Shown here: piece after piece, positions 24,001 to 34,800 of the stretch
Position numbering within the stretch: the stretch's first letter is position 1
Layout of the letters: each line of letters opens with the position of its first letter
Origin: Trebouxia sp. TZW2008
Lineage: Eukaryota; Chlorophyta; Trebouxiophyceae; Trebouxiales; Trebouxiaceae
Length of the DNA: 64,000 nucleotides
Direction: 5' to 3'
Assembly: GCA_002118135.1 (NCBI GenBank)
Contig: BDIU01000004.1
Span: forward strand, 310,001-374,000
Position numbers and translations under genes: made by a program
The notes under the pieces: generated by a model
What the model was told of the DNA's origin: nothing
Seen by the model: the letters and a program-made list of their open reading frames with translations, nothing else
Database searches by the model: none

Positions 24001-27000
24001 ATGCAGGCGCCATTCATGTGGCAACACTTTTGCGCATAGACCTGCTGACTGCCATGGCAGCTGCATGAAAGTATGAAGTCCAGTGGCGGCTTGGGGTAGC
24101 CTTCAATTTCGAAAGCCATAATGCCTCAAGTTTAGCTCATAGTTCCATGATGTCTCTGGCACAGCATGTTTTCCCCATATGAGCAGTGGTGACTTACAAC
24201 TAGCTTAGAGTATGATTATGCAGTCACGGGTGGCACATACAGTCATGGGCGAAACATCCAAATGTGCAGTGCTTCTGTTTATTCTGCAGAAAGATCTGCC
24301 GTGAATGTCACACCAGGGTTGGAGACCAAATTAGGATGAGTGCTTGCACAGCGTGCCTTTGCTGAATTGCAAGCACCTGTGTCTGTTGATTTTGGAGTTT
24401 ATTTTGGTTGTAGGAAATGAGGGCGTCTGCATGCAGCCACCAGGAGCTAAGACTACAAGTTGAAAAACACGTCTCAGACGTCCTGATTGCTGCATGATCT
24501 CTCTTTGACTGGCCGGCTGACTGATTGGCTGGCTGCATTGTATGGATTGCATTTTGCAGCAGACACCCTTGCCACCAAAACCCTAAGCCCCAAACCCTAA
24601 ACCCTATGCAGCATCAAAACCATATGATTGCATACGCCACAAGCCTCCACATGTACTGTTTCATGCATCACATTGCAGGCTATGGGATGTGGTGGAACCC
24701 TGTTTAGGGTCCCAGGTTGGCCCAGCTGTCAACACTCTTGTTGCCCATGCTATTGCAGGAGAGTTCAGGTCGGGTACAGAATTTGATCTCATGCATCACT
24801 TGTATCTGATACAGGAAAGCTGAATGTCATTTTTGTGCTGGAGAAAGATTTGCTACAAATGTCACATCCTGTTCAGTTGATGAACAGCATGCATCTTTGG
24901 AAAAAAACTTTCATTGTGCTGTTTTGGCAAGGGTCTCGGAACGTCTGCATGCAGCGATTAGGGACGACGAATACAAGTTGAAAAACACGCCTGCTGACGT
25001 CCTAATGACTGCATGATCTCTTGGCTGGCTGACTGATTGGCTGAGCTGTGTATCTGGCTTAATTGCAGTGAACACACTTACTACATAGCATATAGCATCA
25101 CAAACATATGATATGGTCACACCACAAGCTCACCTATATACTGTGCCAGCTGTCACAACTCAGACCAGAATATGGGATTACGGTGGAAACCCTAGTTAGG
25201 GTCATGACCAGGCCCAATTGCTATTACTGATGTTGCAGGAGAGCCGGGCGTGCAGATAGCAGTGGAGGTTGATGGCCCTCACAATTTCCCTGTTAATGGG
25301 CAACAGCCTTGAGAAGATGTAACTTGCATGTAAGCATGATCATGAAAATAGATCATACTGCTGCTGCTGTCGCAGGAGAGCCGGGCCTGAAGATAGCAGT
25401 GGAGGTGGATGGCCCTCACCATTTCCCTGTCAACGGGCGCCGTCCCTTGGGGGAAATGCTCGCTCGCCAGCGCCTATTGAATGTGCGAGGCTGGAGTGTG
25501 CTCAGTGTGCCCTTCTTTGATTGGGCCAACAAGTCTGAAGCTGCGCACATCCAGTTGCTACAGGAGGTCTGTCTGATTCACTGTGCACCACCTTTGCCTG
25601 TGCTCTGCCTTTGCCTGTTCAGCATGTTATTGTAATGCATGGATATGTGCAAGGCTGAGCATACTCAGCTCGCCCTTCTGTGACGGGGCCAACAAATCTG
25701 AAGCTGCCGACATTTAGCTGCTACAGGAGGTCTGCCTGTTACATTGTGCCTTGACCTTTTCAAGGCGTTACTGTTGTGCAAGTATGTGTGCAAGGCTGGA
25801 GCGTGCTCAGTGTGCCCTTCTTTGACTGTGCCAGTAAATCTGAAGCTGCGTATATGCAGTTGCTACAAGAGGTCTGCCTGTTACATTATGCACTGCCTTT
25901 GCCTGTTCAGCAGGTTGTCAGTATGCACATATCTGTGCCAGGCTGAAGCGTACTCAGCGTGCCCTTCTTTGACTGGGCCGACAAGTCTGAAGCTGCCGAC
26001 ATTCAGCTTCTGCAGGAGGTCTATCTGTGCGTCTGTTACCACCTTTGCCTGTTTAGCATGTTGATGTTGTGTGTGATGGTCCACAAGGCTGAAGCATATT
26101 CAATGTGCCCTTCTTTGATTGGGCCAACAAGTCTGCAGCTGCCCACATCCAGCTGCTACAGGAGGTCTGTCTGCTTGCTGGTGCATCGCTATGGTCTACT
26201 CAGCATAGATCTGAATAACATTGGCAGAACTTGCTAGACATGAAAACGATCATGTGATGGCATGAGAATTTGGTAACGTCAAAATGCAGCAATGGTATTG
26301 ATCAGCTGTGCACAGCTTCATCCGCTTGCACAGCTTGCTGAAAACTTGCACCAAAGCCATGTATATGGATTAAGCCAAAATCCAGGTGCGCACCTATTGC
26401 TGCAGGGCATCAACAAAGCCAAGCAGCACCAAGCCCTTCTGAAAGAGCAAGCCAGTCTCAGCGCCAACACAGTGAGCAGTACAACTACACCTCAGCTTCC
26501 TCTGACCTACGCTGAGGCAGACCCAAACGCTGCTGCTCTACACATTCCTATCACCAACCCTGACTATAACAGCCTGCAATCCCCGCAAACAGACCCTAGA
26601 CTCTCTGTGGCAGCTGCAAATGCTACCACAGTGACAACAGCAGAGACTGGCTCAGCTGGCATAAAGCGTCAGGCGTCAGCAGTTGATGATTCAGTTGCAC
26701 AGCCATTCAAAGTGGTCAAGCTTGAAGACAGTCACATCACGCATGCATCTGCCTGGGCCGATCAACAGCGTCAGGCACAGCTAACGCAAAGTCAAGCCTC
26801 TCCACCACCTTGGACAGTTGACACAAGCAGAAGCACGCTGATGGTGCCTCAACCAGGCACTCCCAAAGCTCAAATGATAGCAGGTGTTACAGCATACAAC
26901 GGGCCTCATGGACAGCTGCATCCCAGTCCATCTGCTAGTTGGAAGCAGGACGCATTAGATGTGCGTCATGATGATATGAAGATGAAGTTTGAGTGGACGC

Positions 27001-27836
27001 CGACACCTTACAATGAGGATAGCACAGCTCCTGTGACACCAACCTCAGCAGGTACAGCAGGCACAGCAGGCACAGCAGCCACAGCAAGCCCAGCAGGCAC
27101 AGCAAACCCAGCAGGCACAGCAGGCAAAGCTGGCACAGCAGGCACAGCAGCTCTGACTGCCACCCCTACAGTCAGAACTGAGCCCAGGTCTGCCGTTGAT
27201 CTACCTACAGCGTCACAAGACAAGAAACCCTGGTCAGGCACCACAGCATTAGCAGACCATCAAACAGCACCAGCAGTGCCAAGTACTGTGCCGGTCTCAG
27301 AGCCTAACATGGCTCAGCTCAGCTCAGACACTGACAATGCAAGACTGGATAAGCAGCTTCACAATAAAGCCTTTACTGGGGCTCCAGCTGACTTGCAAAG
27401 GCAAGCCAGAGGGGCAAAGCAAACAGTTGCCACACACGAGTTTGAGGGAGTTCTGACATTACAGGCAGGCGTGCAAGATGTATCATCACCTCCCACACAA
27501 TACACATCCGCCTCAAACACATTTGCAGAAGAAACATCCGCAACAAACACTTCCGCAGCAAGCTTTTCCACTGCAAACTCTTCAGCAGTATACACTTCAG
27601 CAGCAAACACTTCCGTGGCAAGCAGTGCACCAATTGCTCTGACCCAAGGCGTGGCCACTGACTATGCAGAGGTTCAAGCCATGATTAAGAGGAAGAAGCG
27701 GGAGCTGCTAGGTGCGCAACATGCTGAATTGTCACAAGCCATGCTTGACGGCATGTCACTTGCATTCTGTATTGCTGCTGCATGCTGGATAACGCATATG
27801 TCTTATGCAGAGTGCAGCAGCATTTGTGAACGTTGA
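12056..27836 (+). CDS. RAP-domain putative organelle RNA-binding protein, 16 exons, 1561 aa
   Basis: Proposed exons: 12056-12316, 12860-13048, 13451-14089, 14648-14801, 15631-15858, 16079-16266, 17055-17180, 18179-18311, 18863-19104, 19849-20077, 20762-20943, 21530-21700, 23164-23265, 23725-23944, 25376-25566, 26406-27836; total 4686 nt, all phases matching. The N-terminus is Pro/Gln-rich, then carries a PGRGSPNPGRGS repeat region. The middle holds at least nine helical repeats with the signature N(I/T)-NT-W-A-AKL (for example NIANTVWALAKM, NISNTVLAYAKL, HLANTLWALATL), as in FASTK/RAP family proteins. Exon 15 encodes the RAP domain (IAVEVDGPHHF, LLNVRGWSVLSVPFFDW). The C-terminal 477 codons are Ser/Thr/Ala-rich with AGTAGTAGTA repeats, ending near a basic helix (MIKRKKRELLGAQHAEL). 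RAP proteins act on chloroplast or mitochondrial transcripts; the target here is unknown. Confidence 0.75.
12990..13260 (+). repeat. Three tandem 90-base modules with GC donors
   Basis: Modules ending at CAG|GCAAGCAGTC occur at 13048, 13138 and 13228. The second and third start after TTTACAG or TATACAG at 13089 and 13179, so each looks like a 50-base exon plus a 40-base intron. Unspliced, the whole array is also open (30-residue repeat, MGLHQDTHPAAQQIQ at its start). Confidence 0.7.
13575..14010 (+). repeat. PGRGS-type codon repeats in the RAP protein
   Basis: About 25 imperfect copies of an 18-24 base unit (AACCCTGGCAGAGGCTCA-like) encode NPGRGSPNPGRGSGALNPDR and variants. The frame is kept throughout, indicating selection on the coding sequence. 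Gly/Arg/Pro-rich low-complexity segments of this type often bind RNA. Confidence 0.85.
14700..15125 (+). repeat. Three tandem copies of the exon ending ELTQLKQMI
   Basis: The 3' part of exon 14648-14801 (MASLNANPQQYRSLANRPEL) is repeated at about 14874-14965 (with an in-frame TAG after ELTQLK) and about 15012-15117 (NKIASLDADHQQYRSQANRP). Each copy is followed by CTGTAAGT, CTGTGAAT or CTGTGAGT, the donor context. Confidence 0.8.
16506..16578 (+). tRNA. trnA-AGC: tRNA-Ala (anticodon AGC)
   Basis: The 73-base sequence folds as a full cloverleaf. The acceptor arms are GGGGTTG and CAACTCC (one G-U pair) with discriminator A at 16578. The D arm is GCTC/GAGC and the anticodon arm is CTCGC-TTAGCAT-GCGAG, with AGC as anticodon. 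The variable loop is AGGTA and the T arm CGGAG-ATCGATG-CTCCG. It has no intron. The D-loop and T-loop contain the A-box and B-box promoter elements, and T-runs follow at about 16586 and 16609. It lies inside an intron of the RAP gene on the same strand. Confidence 0.95.
17130..17400 (+). repeat. Three tandem copies of the exon end NIANT
   Basis: CAAAACATTGC followed by CAATACAGTAGG, TCATACAGTAAG or TAGTACAGCAAG occurs at about 17163, 17270 and 17369. The first is the end of exon 17055-17180. The third copy has lost the GT donor. Confidence 0.7.
17730..18178 (+). repeat. Repeats of the acceptor region of exon 18179
   Basis: The pre-acceptor block (TTTGCTAAGCTGCTGTGATGTG plus a CA-rich tail) recurs at about 17753, 17800, 18036 and 18145. 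The 18036 copy is followed after CAG by a partial exon copy, VWADANLGYDPSALLDT, at about 18071-18118. Confidence 0.7.
17825..17849 (+). pseudogene. tRNA 3'-half remnant (T arm plus acceptor strand)
   Basis: GGGGG-TTCGAAT-CCTCC forms a T arm, followed by a 7-base CTCACCC acceptor strand and G. A T-rich run starts at 17852. No matching 5' half (GGGTGAG) is visible just upstream, so this looks like a fragment. It could also be the 3' end of a long-variable-loop tRNA-Ser-like gene that I cannot complete. Confidence 0.45.
18700..18795 (+). repeat. Extra upstream copy of exon 18863 (KLHEGLMDAAARHN)
   Basis: After GTGTGCAG at 18699 the sequence matches the start of exon 18863-19104 for about 95 bases (KLHEGLMDAAARHNNSPLMA), ending at NLIWP. 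It then diverges from the exon. Confidence 0.8.
19160..19740 (+). repeat. Donor-side array of the exon end LYSPQNISNTVWALATLKHH
   Basis: Copies of the end of exon 18863-19104, each with a following GTATGTGCAG-like donor region, lie at about 19175-19235, 19310-19380, 19440-19510, 19570-19655 and 19690-19745. Several are truncated or carry stops. Confidence 0.8.
20125..20405 (+). repeat. Two downstream copies of the exon end KAVAQAM...KLS
   Basis: The end of exon 19849-20077 is repeated at about 20136-20241 (LLKTVAQALRG then DCNSQEISDTVWAFAKLS with donor GTAAGTTG). It recurs at about 20311-20401 with a TGA and a lost donor. Confidence 0.8.
21390..21960 (+). repeat. Copies of exon 21530-21700 on both sides
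   Basis: An upstream partial copy (RLSLQHITKILSTFAPSRQD) lies at about 21398-21500. A downstream copy of the 3' half (TYLEQFNAQQLSIILWALSI) lies at about 21750-21869 with donor GTAAAG. A further fragment sits at about 21930-21992. Confidence 0.75.
22540..23163 (+). repeat. Four upstream copies of exon 23164 (ELWQRLMHQFTG)
   Basis: Blocks of about 150 bases containing CTTGCAGCATTGCAGC or CCTGCAGCATTGCAGC plus GAGTTGTGGCAG recur at about 22555, 22707, 22855 and 23005 before the in-frame copy at 23164. Earlier copies are frame-shifted (GTGTGACTGCCGTCACATGA in place of GTGGGTGTGCCACCACAGGA). Confidence 0.85.
24290..25262 (+). repeat. Long duplication (about 500 bases) with telomere-like motifs before the RAP exon
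   Basis: About 24290-24765 and about 24845-25245 share ordered blocks: TACAAGTTGAAAAACACG, GACTGATTGGCTG, CCACAAGCTC or CCACAAGCCTC, TATGGGAT--GGTGGAA and TTGCAGGAGAG. A partial RAP-exon copy (AGAGCCGGGCGTGCAGATAG to GGGCAACAGCCTTGA) follows the second at 25239-25312. Confidence 0.7.
24577..24606 (+). repeat. Interstitial telomere-like repeat (CCCTAAA)
   Basis: Three CCCTAA-type units, one separated by GCCCC, match the plant/green-algal TTTAGGG telomere repeat on the other strand. Related inverted motifs AACCCTGTTTAGGGT (24696) and AACCCTAGTTAGGGT (25188) sit in the two halves of the long duplication. Confidence 0.6.
25630..26180 (+). repeat. Four downstream copies of the RAP-domain exon end
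   Basis: The segment encoding GWSVLSVPFFDWANKSEAAH with the following CTACAGGAG|GTCTG donor (25490-25566) is repeated at about 25650-25736, 25795-25878, 25950-26022 and 26090-26168. Copies differ by substitutions. One has a stop (TAG in GACATTTAGCTG). Confidence 0.85.
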
Positions 27837-28809
27837 AGCAGCCAGCCATGCTGTGCTGATGCAGAACATGCGCAGGAACCTGCGTTTGAGTTGTCACAAA
27901 GTTTTTGGTGCGTGCAGGTTTAGTCAACAACTAAGAGACCCTAGGGCCTGAGCATTGCGAGCGAGTCGACATAGGAGGTGGCAAAGGTGCAAACTGCATG
28001 GGCAGCTAGTATATCCAAAAGGGTCCTCAAGACATTTGAGTGTGTTTGCCTGGTGTCGTTGGAAATGTACTGTGTTCTTAGATACATAGCAGCTGAGCTC
28101 TTCCCTCATTTCGATATAAGCATACTATGACATTGTCTGATCGCAGCAGTTGTTGTCTTTTTCCTGGTGCATGTTGTACTACAGTATTGACTAGTATATG
28201 GCCAGTGCCTGCGCTCAGACAGGCTGCCAGACTGGCTCTGAGATTTCACATGTACTTTACCTTTTGCATATGCATGTGTTCAAACCCATATATCAGGCTA
28301 GGGCCTGAAGACGTGCGCTTTTGTTCTCTGGTTCAAGCTTCAGAAGATTGCAGAGGCCAAACTGATAAGACTTCAAGCTGACAAACCGCAACTTTTCAGG
28401 CAGGACGTGCACGCAACGCATAGAACTGTCAGCTCACAGGCTCGATGCATCATGCAGCTTCCTCATAGTGTGCATGTCAGGTTGTAGCTCAAGTATGGGC
28501 GGGGTCAGAAGATTGTACAGCCGCATGATGTATTTAAAAGGTGGCAGCCTTCTGCCATTCACAGTGCACTTTGTCCAGTAAGCATTTTAAAACACAAGCA
28601 GTGTCTTCAATTGAGCATGACGAGCGTGCAGCATAGAAAGAGGACATGCAGTAGCCATGACTTAGCGCTGCACCACATACATTCTGCTAATCTACAGCCG
28701 AAGCATGCCAATCTCTGCTGGCGACATTAGCAAGTACTCAGCAGGCTCCAGTGCTTGACTTACAGCCAGAACGACTAGCTGCTGCAACTTGGCAAAAATA
28801 CTGATACAC
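27837..28809. other. Intergenic region between converging genes
   Basis: The RAP gene (plus) and the GIP1-like gene (minus) end facing each other. No coding region is supported. GGTTGTAGCTCAAGTATGG at 28480-28498 resembles the 5' end of the tRNA-Ala gene but does not fold into a tRNA. Confidence 0.5.
28760..28764 (-). promoter_or_regulatory. TGTAA polyadenylation motif of the GIP1-like gene
   Basis: TGTAA on the minus strand lies 46-50 bases past the stop codon at 28810. TGTAA is the usual poly(A) signal of chlorophyte nuclear genes. Confidence 0.5.
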
Positions 28810-31800
28810 TTAGGGCAACCTGCCAAATCCCCCACCATTTAGGGCCTGTGAATTCGCCCCATGATAAGACCCTTGGTTCTGCTGGTTGTAGCCTCCAAAC
28901 TGGTGCTGATGACCATACCCAGCTGCATGCCCAGGTTGTTTGTAGTGATTGTAGGCGTTGTAGGGGTCTTGGGGTAGCCGGCTGGGGTTGTGCCCGTGAC
29001 CCCCATGCTGGTGGTTGCCGTACAAGTTGTCCCTGTCCTTGCCGTACCCACTGCTGCTGTCATCGTACCCGTTGCTGGCCCCATAAGCTGCAGCACACTT
29101 GCAAGGGTGAGCTTGCCATTCCTTCACACTAGATGATCATCAACTGCTTGCAGCATGGCATATTATCCTGAAACACCTTCGTATGTATGCAACCAGCCAG
29201 GCAGGAGGCCCATGTTATCAGATGGATGCCTAAGTATATAAACTGTCAAGCACTGTTTCAGCAGCTGGTCTCCCAGCCATTGTCCAATCATCTGCAATAC
29301 GCAAGACGATGAAGCAGGTAGACAGTGCACGCAACGATAACATGCATGCAGCAGCATTGGTAGCAGAAGCAGCAGGAGCACAGCATTGCATCTGCCAAAG
29401 CTTTGGCTGCACCTCTGCTTTAACTGCTAGCAAGGCTGCTGGGTGCATGACTCAAAAGGTATAGTGCAGAGTCAGCGTGTTTGCTAGTGTATGCTCAGCT
29501 TGGTTGCGTTTACATGCTCAGAGCATTTGCTCAGGGCATGCAGAAATGAGCTTGCTCTGGCTTTCATGCTGTGGACGTAGAACTTTCTTGGCTGTGGAAG
29601 CTCCCAGGCAATGCAAAGATATGGTCTACAGCATGCATGCAATGCTGACAACAAACAACTACACTACATGCTGCATTGCTGCCTTTCAGTTTGCCAGAGT
29701 GCTAATGTAGCTCAACTAGTTGCAGATGATACAATCGTTCTTGAAAGCTTGGCAACAGTGCAACTGAAAGCGTGAGAACTGACGTACCGTGGTTGCTGTA
29801 GCCAGGGTACTTAGGGTAGCCGCCAGGCTGGTACCCTGAGTTTCCAGAAAAACCCGTAGCATTGGCATTGGAGTAGGCTGAGGACCCGCCTTGGGGGTAG
29901 CCCCCATAGCCCCCTGATGAGCCCATGGGGTTGAAGTAGGCCGCCTGGGGGTTCATGTAGGAGTAAGGGGGGTTCTGAGAGTGGTTGCCATACTGACCCA
30001 TGCTAGGTGGCAACCCTCCAGGACCAGCGTATGGCATCTGCAAACAATGTAAAGTCTCAGTCTTTGTGAGGTTCCCAGAGATATTCGTTGCAGCTCGTAC
30101 AAAATGTGCAGCTCATGCGCTTGAAGTATGCTGCCTGGGCTTCATGCAGGAAGACTGGGGCTTCTGAGAGTGGTTGCCATACTGGCCCGTATTAGGTGGC
30201 AGGCCTCCAGGACCAGCATATGACATCTGCATAACGTGTGAATTGTTGGCTTTGATACTTTGCACTTGGTGCAAAATGGTCACAGTAGCACCTGGGGCTT
30301 GGAGTGAGAACAAATGGGCTGAGCTCATTGCGGACGTCATGATCTTGAAAGTGCTGTGCACAAGTACTTGTGAACATGACACGTCTCGCAAAACGCCTCA
30401 TTTGTAAACAAAATGATGGTAACTACTGTTAGGCTCATACACAAGGTGCAGAAACATGTCTGCAGAAGCCACATGGCATGCTTGCTCTCAACAGAGAATG
30501 ACTGGCTGGATAACGCCCTTGTGTATCAGTGGCCTGAGAGGGCTGTCATGAGCAGCAACATCCCCTTGTGAGTAAAGCTAAGTCCCTGCAAGCCTATGCG
30601 TGCCTGCAATGGCAGTGTGATGATCACAACGGGAGATTGTGACCACATGATGCCAAGCACTTGTCTGTGACATTTGCATTGTTGCTACGGTCACCACCAG
30701 CACCACGCCAACACCCGGCCAAATGGCCGAAACAAGACATGACAAGCTGCCAAGCATGCTAGACGTCTTCCTGGTGATGCAAGCAGACGCCTGACAGACT
30801 TTGGAAGCACGTCATGTGCTGAATCTGCTTCAGCATGTGTGCTCGGCACTGCTATTGGCAGTGCGTCACAGCTTGAAAAGTCGGCCAGCAGGTTTGTGAG
30901 AGCTACAAACTGCTTGTTGTGGGCTGTATGATGCCAACAGGCGCTCAGCAGACATCGCTCAACTTAGAGAAGCTCCAAGTATTCCTTAGAGAAGCTCTCT
31001 CTTTTTGGAGTACAAACTTCTCTGGTCTCATCAGTGTGATGGACATGTCAAGAACTGAGAGCTGACATAACGTCAGAAGCCTTGAGATGACCAGACAATG
31101 ATTCAGCAGGCAAATGACCAAAAGCAGCCATTTCAATGCATATATCTGTCGGAGACCAAGCAGTGAAGCAGCTATGCGCGTACTAAGGTCATGTGAGTGC
31201 AGGTCTAGCAACTGCCAACACGGGATTTCTGTCAAGAAGTTTTGTCTATGGAGAGAGTTCATGTTGAAATGCTTTGTCAAGAGCATACCTGTGGCAACTG
31301 AGGCGCAGCTTGACCAGAGGAGGCAGACAAGGCAGCAGAAGAGGCGCGGGGCAGGCTGGCAGCTGCTGACTGTGCATGCAAGCCGCTACTTTGAGAGGAG
31401 CCTACTCCTGTATGGTGCTGGTTGCCATACCTAGGCAACCCTGCTACCTGACAGCAACAATAGCACTGTGAACAACAATAGCACTGAGAACAACAATAAA
31501 TCCAGCAAGGGAGCAGGAGGCCAGGCTTCCTGACTGAAAGGCCAAATGGTTACTGTGGTATAGATCAGCGTGGCACTGGGTAATGTATTTGGGCAGCGCT
31601 GCATCAAAACCAAAACATCAGCATGGTCAAGTAAATGTATACACACTACGAGCAATAACTGTTAATTGCATGACATCAAACGCGGAGCTCACAATGTCGA
31701 CTACTGATGACATGCAACTTATCAGCGCACAGCAATTTGCATCATGACCTGCATGAAGTCCTGATGACATGCAGGGTGGCTGCATACATCTGACTGAGCA

Positions 31801-34800
31801 GCATGGCGTACATTCATGACAGATCAGATGCAAACATCATTGTCAGAAGTCATGCTTTGCAATATATCTGCACACACCTGTGTCTGCGCAGCATGGCTTG
31901 AATGGACATGGATGAAACATTAACATGAGAGCACACACCCATCGCTGAGCAACATGACCCAAGTGGAATACTGCTAGCATGCAATATGGCAGCACACACC
32001 TGTGACTGTGCAGCATGGCCAGAGTGACCAGAGTACAGGTCAGACTTCTGCCCGCCAAACGAGGGCTGTGCAAAGGAGTTGCCATAGTTGGAGGAGTATG
32101 CATCATATGAAGGCTGCTTGCTGGACGCTATCCCCCCTGTTGGGGTACCCCCTGCTGAGCTGTCACCATACGACTGATACTGGGGAGTCTGACTGTACTG
32201 GCTTTGCTGGTTGGCAAACCCTCCCATACCCTGAGCAGACCCATAGCTGCCATAGCCTTGACCTGAAGCATTCCCTAGGGATGAAGCTTCTGTCTGAATC
32301 CCTGCTGACACAGACGCAGGATGCGCTTGGGAAACCGCTGGAACCGCTCTGCTAGTAGCAGGCTGTGCATGAGATTGAGGGAAGGCTCCATAACCCCTGC
32401 ATTCATTTGTTACAAACATTACAAACATTTGCTTGGCAGGCTTTGACCCTTTGCATTCATTCATTACATTCATTGCAAAAGGTTTGCTAGGCAGGCTTAG
32501 GAAACCAGCTACTAGGTGCATACAGTGACTTCCCTTCCTTGAAACTGCTCTGCTCACCAGCGAGTGTCCTTGAATCAAAGTGTCCTTGCTGAGAGGTGTC
32601 ATTGCAGTCAGATTGCAGTACATGATTCCCAGTTGCATTGTGCTTACAACAAGAACCCCTGTACATCAAACTCTTGACAAGGAGGAGCGAATGTACCTGC
32701 TACCCGACTGATAGTCAGATCCCGTGCTGGGCCTATGCTGTTGTATCAGTCCATCAGCAGTAGAAGTCCCTGCATCACTGCTGACACGGCTTGACTGCTG
32801 TGACTGCTGCTGCGACTGCCCGAGCTGCTGTGACTGACCCTGCTGACCCTGCTGAGCATGCTGTGCATGCTGAGCCTGCTGGTGCTGCGAAGGTCCTGAC
32901 TGCTGCCGTAGGAACGGCATATCCTCTAGGTGGGCTGAGCTCGAATCGTGTGTTTGGCCCTGACTGCTGCTTGGGCCAAAACCAGTTCCAAAACCAGAGC
33001 TGCCAAAGTCGTTGCCGTTGAGTTGCACCTGGCCAAACTGCATCTGCATTTGGTCAACTTGGGGTAGAATTGAGTACTGGCTGCTTCGATCCTGTTGGAA
33101 GTTTGTGTGTCCTTGAGGCTCGTTGGCTGTGTTGGCGCTCAGTGAGGGGGTTGAGATATTACTCAGCGAGTGCAGAGCAGCTGAGGTTGAGGGACCTGAG
33201 CTGCTCTGCGCATTGAGTGAGGACAGGAGGGAGGGACCCAAGTTGGGTTGGGTGCCCTGGTGCTGAGAGGGGGGTCCAAAGTTGCCCTGCTGTGAAAGGC
33301 CCTGCCCTGACTGCGCAGCTGCAGTGCCTGGGGCTGAAGCTGCATTAGAGCCCTTGGCAGTGCCCCATGCGTCATGCTGCGCACTGCCATTGATGTGCAG
33401 GTCTTGCTGGGGGGTGTAGCTGGGACGAGCAGGGGGGTCGACAGCCACCCCCCCGAGATCGGAGGTGCTGGTCTTGTGCATGGGCTGATCCTGACTGCTG
33501 GACTGCGTAGCAGAGTGTGAGACAGAGCCTGAGGGGGGTCCAATGGGTTGGGGTGCATTGGGGTAGCTGCTAGGCATGCTGTTGCTGCTGAGCGTGGGTA
33601 GCCCTGAAGAGGGCAGACCCCCTAGGGGTTGAGGGGAGGGCTCTGGGGGGGCCGTTGCTGGGTGGGCGGATTCTAGTGGTGGCGTGTCATGCAACTGAGT
33701 GTTTGGTGGTACAATCGGTCCAGGCGGAGCTAAGCTTCCAACAATCTCCTGCAGCATCACAGCATCACTACTGAGTTGTGGTCTGTCATTCATTCATTCA
33801 TTCACTCTACAAGTATGCTAGACAGGCTCAGCAGCACCAGCGAGGTACATACTGAAGCAATCATTTATCTCTGCCAGTTTGGTCCTGTGCTCTCCTGAAC
33901 CATTTGATCTGTCATGCAGCAAACACACGTTCTCCTGAAGCTGATGCAAGATTGAAGATTGATCGCCATAAATATAGAGCTGTGCATTGGGAACAAGCTT
34001 GATTTGCAGCTGCACCTTGCAGAAGCTGTTGCACACCTTCTTTAGGGGGCCCTCGCAAGGCCCAAATACTGTATGTAATAACCTTCACCACAGAGAAAAT
34101 GCAATGAAGGTCACGACAAACAGAGTTTGGGCCTTGCGGGTGTCCCAACAGAAGGACTTGGGTTCTCTGACCCGATGCCTGTGCTTGAGTTTCACACTCT
34201 TTGCAACCATTTGAGCAATGTGGATCATGCAGTGTTGAGTGACTCTGCTAAATGACCAGTGCAAAGGCACAACAGCTTCACGATTTGTGGAGGACTAGAG
34301 GCCATTGCTTGCACCTGTCCTGTGATCCAACACACTGCATCCCAGGCCGCTTCTACTCACAAAGGCTTCTGCTGCTAAGCCAAACGATACATCTCTTTTC
34401 TTGGTTTTGAGACCTTTTCCTTTCTTTTCTTGTTCTGTTCTTTTTGTGTCACTGCCTTGGTTTTCATAAACTGATTCTCATACCTGCTTCTCATCAGGGG
34501 CTGAAGGAGGTAACTGCCCCTCTGGTGGGGGGGCTGTTGCAGCTGGAGGAGGCCGTTTCAGCAGGTCAGCCATTGTACCCGTGCCTGGGGCCCCTGGCCG
34601 ACCCCAGGAGGGTCTGACGGGCTCAGGATGGGAGTTGACTGGTGTTGTTGATGCCACAGCAGGAGATGCTGTTGGCCTGCACAGTGCCAGCAGATCCTGA
34701 AATACGTCGATACGCATGCTGATCTAAACAATGCCAGCAGATTGTGGAATGCATGCTTTGCCTCAGCATGAGTTGCGATTTGTCAGCACCCTGGCAGCAC

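Noticed and set aside
27008..27658. Val/Ala-rich minus-strand ORFs
   Set aside because: Antisense of the AGTAGTAGTA and Thr/Ser/Ala-rich exon of the RAP gene.
28480..28498. Possible second tRNA-Ala (GGTTGTAGCTCAAGTATGG)
   Set aside because: Only the 5' end matches; no anticodon or T arm follows.
32002..32355. Plus-strand ORF opposite the GIP1-like gene
   Set aside because: Antisense of exon 7, which has matching phases and Tyr/Gln/Ser-rich composition typical of the family.
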